A DNA stretch of 8,666 bases from JBLHOS01 sp047623825 (GTDB lineage: Bacteria > Pseudomonadota > Alphaproteobacteria > Rhodobacterales > Rhodobacteraceae). This document shows positions 1 through 5,985 of this stretch, in pieces. Position 1 is the stretch's first letter, and each line of letters opens with the position of its first letter. The DNA is taken from positions 1 to 8,666 of the forward strand of contig JBLHOS010000104.1 of the NCBI GenBank assembly GCA_047623825.1, read 5' to 3'. The notes under the pieces are model-generated. The model saw nothing but the letters and a program-made list of their open reading frames with translations. It did not search any database and was not told the origin of the DNA. Both the position numbers and the translations under genes were made by a program.

Positions 1-188
1 GACAAACAGCCATAGGCGTCCTGGATCTTGTGCAAATGTTCAATCAACAGATCGGCGCGACGCGGCTGCTCACCCAATAGCGCAATAACCTCAGCTAATG
101 CTGCATCGTCGTACTGACGGCCTTTGGTCGTATGACGACCTTTGCCTTTGCCAGATTTCCAAACACCCTTACGGTCGTCAAATGCCAT
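1..188 (-). CDS. N-terminal part of probable NAD-dependent formate dehydrogenase NuoE/NuoF-like subunit (partial)
   Basis: Sixty-two codons are present, from an ATG at 188 reading leftward off the window, so the C-terminus is missing. The protein opens with a basic, low-complexity tail (MAFDDRKGVWKSGKGKGRH) and then a helical stretch (DDAALAEVIALLGEQPRR, then DLLIEHLHKIQDAYG). The second part fits the N-terminal helical region of NuoE/FdsG-type [2Fe-2S] thioredoxin-like subunits, which usually begin with a helix of the form 'LLxxLxxIQxxxGxL'. From memory, this exact style of start belongs to a Rhodobacteraceae protein that fuses NuoE- and NuoF-like parts and serves as the NAD-reducing subunit of cytoplasmic molybdenum formate dehydrogenase. 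The cluster-binding cysteines would lie beyond the edge, so this cannot be confirmed. A GGGG run 8-9 bases before the ATG could be the ribosome site. The gene is divergent from the LysR gene. Confidence 0.6.
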   Translation of the reverse strand, partial: MAFDDRKGVWKSGKGKGRHTTKGRQYDDAALAEVIALLGEQPRRADLLIEHLHKIQDAYGCL

Positions 189-211
189 TCTAGAGCCCCA
201 ATTTCATATTC

Positions 212-242
212 ACTGTAGGCAATTTATTTTCATGACAGTCAA
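212..242 (-). promoter_or_regulatory. possible promoter for the leftward dehydrogenase gene
   Basis: On the minus strand a TTGACT hexamer (242-237) is a good -35 match. The best -10 candidate downstream is TACAGT (217-212), with a long 19-base spacing and only four of six consensus matches. The start codon follows at 188. A short TGAC-A-GTCA palindrome (233-241 on the plus strand) overlaps the -35 and could be an operator half. The -35 is convincing but the -10 is weak. Confidence 0.25.
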
Positions 243-380
243 TAACCGATTTTCCAATGGGATCGCATCAAATCGTAAATCTAGGCGTTTGCGAACCAAA
301 CCGCCGCCAGTGCGTGCCATCGCAAAACCAAATTAATTTTGAAGGGTTTCGAGGCGATGCAAATATGGCTTTCTGCAAGC

Positions 381-408
381 TTCTTTTCCGCTCTATACCC
401 TCTATAAT
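381..408 (+). promoter_or_regulatory. probable promoter of the LysR-type regulator gene
   Basis: A perfect TATAAT (403-408) stands 34 bases before the LysR ATG. The matching -35 is poor: TTCTTT (381-386) at a 16-base spacing. The heptamer CTCTATA occurs twice, at 391-397 and 400-406, the second copy overlapping the -10. A weak -35 would fit a promoter that is autoregulated or needs an activator, but this is inference. Confidence 0.45.
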
Positions 409-442
409 GGGCTCATGACCCAGACATAGCGGCGGACCTTCC

Positions 443-1321
443 ATGACATTTGACCAAATTCGAACCTTTCTTTGGGTTGCTCGCCTTGGTGGATTTCGCA
501 AGGCTGCCAAGCGGTTAAACCTATCACAACCCGCCGTCTCAACCAGGATCGCAAACCTGGAAGATGAATTGCGTGTCTCGTTGTTTGAGCGTGGACCAGG
601 GGAACTGGTCTTGACCAAACATGGCACGCTTTTGCTGTCATATGCTGAACAGATGCTGTTTGTAGAGGAGGAGATCAAACAGCGCGTCGCGAACCCCGCA
701 GAGACCGAGGGCCTGTTTCGTATCGGAGCGGCTGAGACAATTGCCCAAGCGTGGCTACCCTCATTTCTCAAGGCCTTTAGTGAGCGGTATCCGCGCGTCA
801 ACGTCGAACTGACCGTTGATATATCACTTAATTTGCGCGCTGCGATCTTGGAACGGCGCCTGGATTTGGCAATTCTTATGGGCCCCATATCGGAGTTTTC
901 GGTTGAGAACGTCGCCCTGCCTCCGTTTGATCTGCACTGGTACCGCGCGGCAAATAATAGTCAAACAGATCTGACCCAAATTCCAGTCATGTCATATTCC
1001 AGCCAGACCCGGCCTTACCGCGAATTGCTGTCTGAGTTGTCGCGTAAAGTTGGCCCTAAGGTTCGGGTCTTTGCGTCAGGTTCATTGTCAGCCAGTTTAA
1101 AGATGATTGCGGCGGGCGTCGCAGTTGGCCCCTATCCGCGTGCATTAGCCAATGATGCCCTGGCGGCGGGCCAGATTGTAGAATTTGACCCTGGTATCCG
1201 TCCACGACCACTACAATTCACAGCGTCCTATCTGGCTGAGCCACGCAGTTTTCTAGTGGAAAACAGTGCCGTGATCGCCCGCGATGTGGCGTTGGAATGG
1301 GATCATGCGACAATAGGATAG
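443..1321 (+). CDS. LysR-type transcriptional regulator
   Basis: The protein has 292 residues, the usual LysR length. The N-terminal winged helix-turn-helix covers about residues 1-60, with the classic pattern GGFRKAAKRLNLSQPAVSTR (16-35) followed by IANLEDELRVSLFER (36-50). A linker helix (about 60-88) leads into a periplasmic-binding-protein-like effector domain (about 90-290), with strand-turn signals at LFRIGAAETIAQAWLP and LDLAILMGP. It should bind DNA as a tetramer and respond to a small metabolite in the cytoplasm. The ATG at 443 is preceded by GGCGGA at 431-436 with a 6-base gap. The gene lies on the same strand as, and 94 bases before, the DUF1445-TRAP-DUF2848 set, and it is divergent from the dehydrogenase gene. 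Either could be its target. Codirection and tight association with an uptake/catabolic operon favour the cassette, but the sequence does not settle it. No convincing terminator follows it, so read-through into the next gene is possible. Confidence 0.92.
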   Translation: MTFDQIRTFLWVARLGGFRKAAKRLNLSQPAVSTRIANLEDELRVSLFERGPGELVLTKHGTLLLSYAEQMLFVEEEIKQRVANPAETEGLFRIGAAETIAQAWLPSFLKAFSERYPRVNVELTVDISLNLRAAILERRLDLAILMGPISEFSVENVALPPFDLHWYRAANNSQTDLTQIPVMSYSSQTRPYRELLSELSRKVGPKVRVFASGSLSASLKMIAAGVAVGPYPRALANDALAAGQIVEFDPGIRPRPLQFTASYLAEPRSFLVENSAVIARDVALEWDHATIG

Positions 1322-1333
1322 ATCTAAATTTTC

Positions 1334-1373
1334 TATCAAGCCTGATACATAATGATAATTTGCATGGTTGATA
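1334..1373 (+). promoter_or_regulatory. candidate LysR operator and promoter upstream of the hydro-lyase gene
   Basis: In the 94-base gap there is a perfect inverted repeat TATCA-AGCC-TGATA (1334-1347), close to the interrupted dyads bound by LysR proteins. TGATA recurs at 1353-1357 and 1369-1373. The first two copies are 10 bases apart, one helical turn. GATAAT (1354-1359) is a fair -10 candidate, and the dyad would then sit over the -35 zone, as expected for an activator-dependent promoter. The stretch is clearly richer in A and T than the genes around it. Function is inferred from position and symmetry only. Confidence 0.35.
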
Positions 1374-1415
1374 TGTGATGTGTGAAGTTCGGCACAGCGG
1401 GGGATAGCTTGCCAA

Positions 1416-2240
1416 ATGACATTCAAATCGATCAATCACGCCGACCTTCGGGAACTTTCTGCCGCTGATGTGCGCGCTGCCATCCGGTCTGGGTCTTATG
1501 ATGGGCACACCGCCGGTCTTGCGAAGGGCAAATTACAGTGCAACATCGCGATCATTCCTGAACGATATGCATTGGACTTTTTGCGGTTTTGCCAGCGCAA
1601 TCCGAAACCGTGCCCCATTGTCGGTGTTAGTGATACGGGCGACCAGTACTTACCGACACTGGGCAACGACATCGACATTCGCACCGACGTCTCTAAATAC
1701 CGGGTGTTTCGCGATGGTGTTTTGCACGATGAAGTCACAGATATATCAGCTCTATGGACGGCCGATCTTGTGACCGTGGCAATTGGCTGTTCATTCACGT
1801 TTGAAAACGCGCTGATACGGCACGGAATCCCTGTTCGACATGTCGAACAGGGTCGAAATGTGCCGATGTTCAAATCAAACCGTGCGCTTGTGCCAGCGGG
1901 TCCGTTTGGTGGCAATATGGTCGTAACCATGCGCCCGATTGAGGCGCACAAGGTCGACCAAGCCAAACAGATCAGCAGTCGCTATCCGCACGCCCACGGC
2001 GCACCAATTGCAGTAGGCGATCCCGCCCAATTGGGTATCGCTGATCTGTCGAAACCCGACTGGGGTCAAGCTGTAGATATTCGCGATGGCGAAGTTCCGG
2101 TCTATTGGGCCTGCGGCGTAACCCCGCAAAACGTACTGTTAAAGGCCAAGCTGCCGCTTTGCATAACTCATTCACCCGGTCACATGCTGGTATCAGACGT
2201 GGCCGAAGACGCCGAAACAACAATTCTTAACCAACAATAA
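1416..2240 (+). CDS. DUF1445 / YcsI-type putative hydro-lyase (D-glutamate cyclase family)
   Basis: The protein has 274 residues, normal for this family, with no signal peptide, so it is cytoplasmic. Strongly family-like blocks run in order: the SGSYDGHTAGLAKGKLQCN region (25-43), FLRFCQRNPKPCPIVGVSDTGD (55-76, read in two halves), DIDIRTD (85-91), GCSFTFE (124-130), RHVEQGRNVPMF (141-152), AGPFGGNMVV (161-170), HGAPIAVGDP with GIADLSKPDWG (194-217), VYWACGVTPQ (229-238) and ITHSPGHMLVSD (250-261). Invariant-looking polar residues include C125, H142, E144, R147, C233, H252 and H256. The family is annotated as putative hydro-lyase. Its relatives include a domain of mammalian D-glutamate cyclase, and Bacillus ycsI, which lies near 5-oxoprolinase genes. 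The true reaction here is unknown. A dehydration or cyclisation of an acid brought in by the adjoining TRAP transporter is a reasonable inference. The ATG at 1416 is preceded by a GGGGGA run 11 bases upstream, a rather long spacing. Confidence 0.9.
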   Translation: MTFKSINHADLRELSAADVRAAIRSGSYDGHTAGLAKGKLQCNIAIIPERYALDFLRFCQRNPKPCPIVGVSDTGDQYLPTLGNDIDIRTDVSKYRVFRDGVLHDEVTDISALWTADLVTVAIGCSFTFENALIRHGIPVRHVEQGRNVPMFKSNRALVPAGPFGGNMVVTMRPIEAHKVDQAKQISSRYPHAHGAPIAVGDPAQLGIADLSKPDWGQAVDIRDGEVPVYWACGVTPQNVLLKAKLPLCITHSPGHMLVSDVAEDAETTILNQQ

Positions 2241-2266
2241 ACTGCATCAACCACAAGGAGTTCGAC

Positions 2267-3301
2267 ATGCGTAAGACCCTCGCCCTTTTAGCCGCCACAA
2301 CGGCCCTTGCAGCACCTGCAATGGCCCAAGAAACCTTTGCCGTCGTTGGTAGCTGGTCCAGCTTGCCGCTGCACAATCAATATGAGGTACCGTTTTGGTC
2401 GACCACCTTGCCTGGGGCATCGGGCGGCAATATCACGGTTGAGCTGACGACACACAATCAGATGGGCCTAGGTTTGGGCGACATCTATCCATTGCTAGGC
2501 CAAGGCGTTTACGACGTCGCTATGACCGTGGCAGATTATGCTGTCGCCGACGCGCCAGAGCTTGAAGGCTTGGATGTGCCACTGGTCGCGCTGACCGCTG
2601 ATGAGGCCCGCGCCATGGTCGATGCAGCACGTCCAATGGTCGAAGATATCTACCGCGACCGGTTCAACGCGCAGGTTCTGGCGATTGCGCCCTATCCGCC
2701 GCAGGTCGTGTTTTGCAACCAAGAGATCGCAGGCCTTGATGATCTGGCAGGCCTCAAGGTTCGCGCCTCTGGTCGGATGACCGCCAAATTGCTTGAGGCA
2801 TTGGGTGCCGAAGGCGTTAACGTATCGTTCGCCGAGGTTCCCGGCGCGTTGCAAAATGGCGTTGTCGATTGCGCTGTCACTGGTGCGGGCTCCGGCTACA
2901 GCGCCGGTTGGTGGGAAGTCTCCACACATCTGCTCCCGATCCCGCTTGGTGGCTGGGACCCAGTTGTCACGGCGATGAACCTGGATCGTTGGAACGGTCT
3001 GGACACTGAAACGCAAGCGTTGATCAGTGATCAGATCGTCACAGGTTTTGAGGATCCAGCATGGGCCAGCGCCCAAGGTGCCTTGGACAACGACATCGCC
3101 TGCTTGACCGGTATCGGCGAATGCGCATCAGGTGAAAGCCGCTCGATGGTCCTGGTCGAAGTCTCCGACGCTGATTTTGCACGGGCACGGGATGTTCTGA
3201 CTGGTGAAGTTCTACCTGAATGGGCAGAGCGGGCCGGTGGTGACTGGGCCGATCGTTGGAATGCCAGCGTTGGTGCGGTTGTGGGCGTCACAATCGAGTA
3301 A
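2267..3301 (+). CDS. dctP: TRAP transporter substrate-binding protein, DctP family
   Basis: The 344-residue precursor has a clear Sec signal peptide: MRK, a hydrophobic run, then cleavage after AMA (residue 20) to leave QETF. The mature protein is periplasmic and would capture the substrate for the membrane subunits encoded next. Family marks include the block LDDLAGLKVRASGR (157-170). R166 fits the conserved arginine that holds the substrate carboxylate in most DctP proteins, and the block MTVADY (86-91) and the GALQNGVVDCA block (193-203) also fit. The ligand is therefore likely an organic acid, but which one cannot be read. Four cysteines (C150, C202, C279, C286) could form two disulfides in the periplasm. 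AAGGAG at 2255-2260, six bases from the ATG, is a strong ribosome site. The gene lies 26 bases after the hydro-lyase stop. The symbol is a family label and not a claim of C4-dicarboxylate specificity. Confidence 0.93.
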   Translation: MRKTLALLAATTALAAPAMAQETFAVVGSWSSLPLHNQYEVPFWSTTLPGASGGNITVELTTHNQMGLGLGDIYPLLGQGVYDVAMTVADYAVADAPELEGLDVPLVALTADEARAMVDAARPMVEDIYRDRFNAQVLAIAPYPPQVVFCNQEIAGLDDLAGLKVRASGRMTAKLLEALGAEGVNVSFAEVPGALQNGVVDCAVTGAGSGYSAGWWEVSTHLLPIPLGGWDPVVTAMNLDRWNGLDTETQALISDQIVTGFEDPAWASAQGALDNDIACLTGIGECASGESRSMVLVEVSDADFARARDVLTGEVLPEWAERAGGDWADRWNASVGAVVGVTIE

Positions 3302-3325
3302 ACGTTGACTAAGGGGCGGGCTGAC

Positions 3326-3874
3326 ATGGAACTTAAACTGATTGAGAGCTTGCGGAGCATCAACAAGGGGGTGGCGATCATCGTCGGCCTTGGGTTGCTG
3401 GGCTGTGCCGGATTTGTCCTGCTCGACATCATTTTGAGACAAGTCAGCTCGTCTCTGGGCGGAACCGAGGAGATCGCGGGCTACGCAATGGCGCTCGCGA
3501 CCTCTTGGGGAATGGCGTTCACACTTTTGGAACTTGGCCATGTTCGGATTGATCTGCTGCGCAGTCGTGGCAGCAGTTTCATCCGGGCCTTATTTGATCT
3601 ATTTTCGATGACCGTCATGTCGGCGGTCATCGTCTTTATCGCCATCAAGGCATGGCCAGTGGTCGCGCGTTCGATTGTAAACGACAGCCATGCAAATACC
3701 CCGTTGGAAACGCCGTTGGTATGGGTTCAACTGCCATGGTTCATCGGCTGGGTCTGGTTCGCAATTATATCGTGCATCGTAACGCTTGCGGTCCTGAGCC
3801 TGATCGTCAAACGACGCCACGCAGAGACTGAAAATTTCGCTGGGGCCTTTGCCGAACAGGATATGTTGCAATGA
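3326..3874 (+). CDS. dctQ: TRAP transporter small membrane subunit, DctQ family
   Basis: From the ATG at 3326 the protein has 182 residues and four predicted membrane helices, at about 14-36, 47-68, 84-108 and 131-157, the expected DctQ topology. The segment RQVSSSLGGTEEIAGYAMAL after helix 1 and the ELGHVRIDLL loop after helix 2 match the family. DctQ pairs with DctM in the inner membrane. An in-frame TTG at 3305 would add seven residues, but ATG 3326 is preferred because AAGGGG (3311-3316) sits nine bases before it while the TTG has no ribosome site. The stop codon overlaps the next start as ATGA, so translation of the two membrane subunits is probably coupled. Confidence 0.93.
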   Translation: MELKLIESLRSINKGVAIIVGLGLLGCAGFVLLDIILRQVSSSLGGTEEIAGYAMALATSWGMAFTLLELGHVRIDLLRSRGSSFIRALFDLFSMTVMSAVIVFIAIKAWPVVARSIVNDSHANTPLETPLVWVQLPWFIGWVWFAIISCIVTLAVLSLIVKRRHAETENFAGAFAEQDMLQ

Positions 3875-5154
3875 TTGGTTCGGTCGCAGTAAGTCTACTG
3901 GCGCTCCTCACCCTCTCGATCCCTGTGGGTATTGTGTTGTTCTTGCTGGGTTTCGGGGTTGATACCTTCTTCTCAAACTTTCCGCTTAGTCGGGGTTTGG
4001 GCAGTCTGGTTTGGTCCTCCTCCAACTCGGCCACACTGATCGCCATTCCATTCTTTGTTATGTTAGGCGAAATCCTGGTGCGCAGCGGCGTTGCCACCCG
4101 CACATATGCAGCCCTTGATCACTGGGTGTCGTGGCTGCCGGGTGGGTTGGTGCACGCCAATATCGCAACTGCGACAATGTTCTCTGCGACGTCAGGATCA
4201 TCTGTTGCGACCGCCGCGACTGTTGCCACCGTCGCCATGCCACAGGCCGAAAAACTGGGCTATGATCCCAAGTTGTTTTCGGGCGCGATCGCGGCGGGCG
4301 GCACCTTGGGCATCATGATCCCACCGTCGATCAATTTGATCGTCTATGGGTTCCTCACCCAATCCTCGATCCCGCAGCTTTTTCTGGCGGGTCTGATCCC
4401 CGGACTTGCCTTGGCGCTAATGTTCATGGCGATCACCGTTTTGATTTGCATGATGCGCCCCGAACTTGGCGGCACGCGCCGCACCTTTCCAATTGCTAAA
4501 ATGATGCGTGCACTAGTCGATCTGGTGCCGATTATCATCCTGTTTGGTCTGATTGTCGGCTCTATCTATCGCGGATGGGCCACGCCAACCGAGGCTGCCG
4601 CAGTCGGCGTCGCGGGGGCCTTGTTAATCGCGGTGGCCTTTGGTGGTGTCTCAATGTCGATGATAAGCCAAAGCATTTTGGGCACTGTCAAAATCACCTC
4701 AATGATCATGCTGATCGTGATCGGTGCGTCGTTCTTGAACTTCACGTTGGCGTCTGCCGGTTTGGGGCGTGAATTGACCGCCTTTATGACGGACCTGGGG
4801 CTTACGCCGCTGAAAACCATACTCGTGGTTGTGGTGCTTTATATTGTACTGGGCTTTTTCATCGAAACACTTTCGCTGATGGTTGTGACGATCCCGATCA
4901 TTGTGCCGCTTGTTGTGGAGCAAGGCTATGACACGATCTGGTTTGGCATCCTGATGATTGTGTTAATCGAAATGGCACTTATCACGCCGCCTGTCGGGCT
5001 GAATCTCTATGTTGTGCAAGGTGCGCGAAAATCGGGCACCCTGAGTGAGGTGATGCTGGGCTCCATTCCCTATGTTTGCATGATGCTTTTGATGGTGGTG
5101 CTACTGATCGCATTTCCTAATATCGCGTTGTTCCTACCAAACGCCCTGAATTAG
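3871..5154 (+). CDS. dctM: TRAP transporter large membrane subunit, DctM family
   Basis: The protein has 427 residues, typical for DctM, and is hydrophobic throughout, with about 11-12 membrane segments. Characteristic blocks are IPFFVMLGEILVRSGVA (59-75), the small-residue region SATSGSSVATAATVATVAMP (105-124), GTLGIMIPPSI (144-154) and, near the C-terminus, ITPPVGLNLYVVQG. This is the ion-coupled transport channel of the TRAP system: sodium-driven import of the ligand delivered by the binding protein. AGGA at 3858-3861 inside the preceding gene, nine bases before the ATG, is the likely ribosome site, and the 4-base overlap supports coupling. The gene is intact and shows no frameshift. Confidence 0.95.
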   Translation: MIGSVAVSLLALLTLSIPVGIVLFLLGFGVDTFFSNFPLSRGLGSLVWSSSNSATLIAIPFFVMLGEILVRSGVATRTYAALDHWVSWLPGGLVHANIATATMFSATSGSSVATAATVATVAMPQAEKLGYDPKLFSGAIAAGGTLGIMIPPSINLIVYGFLTQSSIPQLFLAGLIPGLALALMFMAITVLICMMRPELGGTRRTFPIAKMMRALVDLVPIIILFGLIVGSIYRGWATPTEAAAVGVAGALLIAVAFGGVSMSMISQSILGTVKITSMIMLIVIGASFLNFTLASAGLGRELTAFMTDLGLTPLKTILVVVVLYIVLGFFIETLSLMVVTIPIIVPLVVEQGYDTIWFGILMIVLIEMALITPPVGLNLYVVQGARKSGTLSEVMLGSIPYVCMMLLMVVLLIAFPNIALFLPNALN

Positions 5155-5163
5155 GAGCACATC

Positions 5164-5817
5164 TTGAAATTTAACCATAGTACCGGCGAAATTGACGTCC
5201 AGATCGACGAACTGATCGTTGCTGGTTGGACTGGCCGCGACACTGCGGCAGTGGCGCATCACATTCGTGAACTGCAAGATATCGGCGTGGCCCCACCAAC
5301 ACAGACACCACTGTTTTACCGGGTATCGCGGACTTTATTGACCCAAGACAGGGACATTCAGGTTTTGGGTGCGTCATCGTCTGGCGAGGCGGAGCCGTTA
5401 CTGCTGCGCCATGACGGCACCCTTTGGCTTGGCCTCGCCTCTGACCACACCGACCGTGAGATGGAGGCGATGTCTGTTGTGGCATCCAAACAAGCCTGCC
5501 CCAAAGTTTGCGCCGACACGCTGTGGTTATTTGACGAAGTTGCAGCACATCTTGACGCGCTGATCCTAAGATCTTGGATCAAGGACGAAGATGACTGGAT
5601 CCTTTATCAAGACGGCACCCTAAGCTCAATCTTGCCTCTGGGCGAGCTGGCAGATCAAAGTCCGTTCGGCAATCAGATGGCCATGTTATGTGGAACTCTT
5701 GCGGCCCTTGGTGGCATACGCAGCGCACAGTCATTCCGAGCTGAGATTCATGATCCAATTTTAGAGCGATCAATTTTTCTGGAATATCAGACCAGAAACC
5801 TCCCCATTATCAATTAG
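5164..5817 (+). CDS. DUF2848 protein, possible FAH-superfamily enzyme
   Basis: The protein has 217 residues, the normal size for DUF2848, and is soluble with no signal peptide. Family-like blocks are VAGWTGRD (19-26), PLFYRVS (49-55), SSGEAEPLLL (72-81), GLASDHTDREMEA (90-102), SKQACPK (108-114) and LRSWIKD (135-141). DUF2848 has no assigned function that I know of. The order E75-x-E77, then D94 in a 'SDHTDRE' block, then K109 with a following CPK, parallels the metal-binding E-x-E, 'NDVSARD' and 'K...PLGP' blocks of FAH enzymes, which hydrolyse or decarboxylate beta-diketone-type acids. That link is my inference from pattern. The start is TTG at 5164, supported by AGGAG (5153-5157) six bases upstream. 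This ribosome site overlaps the TAG stop of the preceding gene, pointing to coupled translation as the last gene of the cassette. Confidence 0.85.
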   Translation: MKFNHSTGEIDVQIDELIVAGWTGRDTAAVAHHIRELQDIGVAPPTQTPLFYRVSRTLLTQDRDIQVLGASSSGEAEPLLLRHDGTLWLGLASDHTDREMEAMSVVASKQACPKVCADTLWLFDEVAAHLDALILRSWIKDEDDWILYQDGTLSSILPLGELADQSPFGNQMAMLCGTLAALGGIRSAQSFRAEIHDPILERSIFLEYQTRNLPIIN

Positions 5818-5827
5818 GTCCTTAGTC

Positions 5828-5848
5828 TGAAAGAGAGTTTCTCTTTTA
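5828..5848 (+). terminator. weak hairpin just after the cassette's last gene
   Basis: AAAGAGA (5830-5836) and TCTCTTT (5840-5846) pair around a GTT loop, extended by a G-T and a T-A pair. The right arm runs straight into TTTTATATTA. The stem is AT-rich, so it is a poor but possible terminator for the plus-strand operon, 10 bases after its stop. Confidence 0.35.
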
Positions 5849-5858
5849 TATTACAGAG

Positions 5859-5885
5859 CATTAGGCGTGTGCCTTAATGTCTTTA
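5859..5885 (+). terminator. second hairpin, possible terminator
   Basis: CATTAGGC (5859-5866) and GCCTTAATG (5871-5879) pair across a GTGT loop with one bulged base, followed by TCTTTAATTT. It resembles an imperfect intrinsic terminator for rightward transcription and may act together with the hairpin at 5828-5848. Confidence 0.4.
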
Positions 5886-5919
5886 ATTTACCAGAATACG
5901 ACACCTGGAAAATCAGGTC

Positions 5920-5966
5920 AGGTGACCCCGGATCTGACGCTTGGCCGATCAGATCCGGGGTCACCT
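5920..5966. repeat. perfect 18-bp inverted repeat with 11-base loop
   Basis: AGGTGACCCCGGATCTGA (5920-5937) is the exact reverse complement of 5949-5966, with loop 5938-5948. It lies between convergent operons, its right arm ending 19 bases beyond the ABC permease stop. It is much more GC-rich than its AT-rich surroundings. On the minus strand a short TTTT follows about five bases after the stem, and there is no U-tract on the plus strand. It may therefore be a terminator for the ABC operon, a bidirectional barrier, or a copy of a dispersed palindromic repeat. Copy number in the genome would decide. Confidence 0.85.
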
Positions 5967-5985
5967 TAAATAGATCAGACCTAAG

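Noticed and set aside
142..336. Open frame of 64 codons on the plus strand in the divergent gap
   Set aside because: It overlaps the start of the minus-strand dehydrogenase gene, has no ribosome site or recognisable motif, and its composition looks random.
268..888. Long minus-strand open frame of 206 codons opposite the LysR gene
   Set aside because: It is antisense to the well-supported LysR gene. The arginine/serine-rich translation has no domain pattern and reads like a shadow frame.
1319..1326. TAGATCTA palindrome at the LysR stop as a terminator
   Set aside because: It is too short and has no loop or U-tract. It is an 8-base chance palindrome around the stop codon.
2495..3076. Minus-strand open frame of 193 codons opposite the TRAP binding protein
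   Set aside because: The plus-strand protein has a signal peptide and family blocks. The antisense translation shows none and lacks a ribosome site.
3305..3325. TTG at 3305 as the start of the small TRAP subunit
   Set aside because: There is no ribosome site before it, while ATG 3326 has AAGGGG at good spacing and gives the expected DctQ N-terminus.
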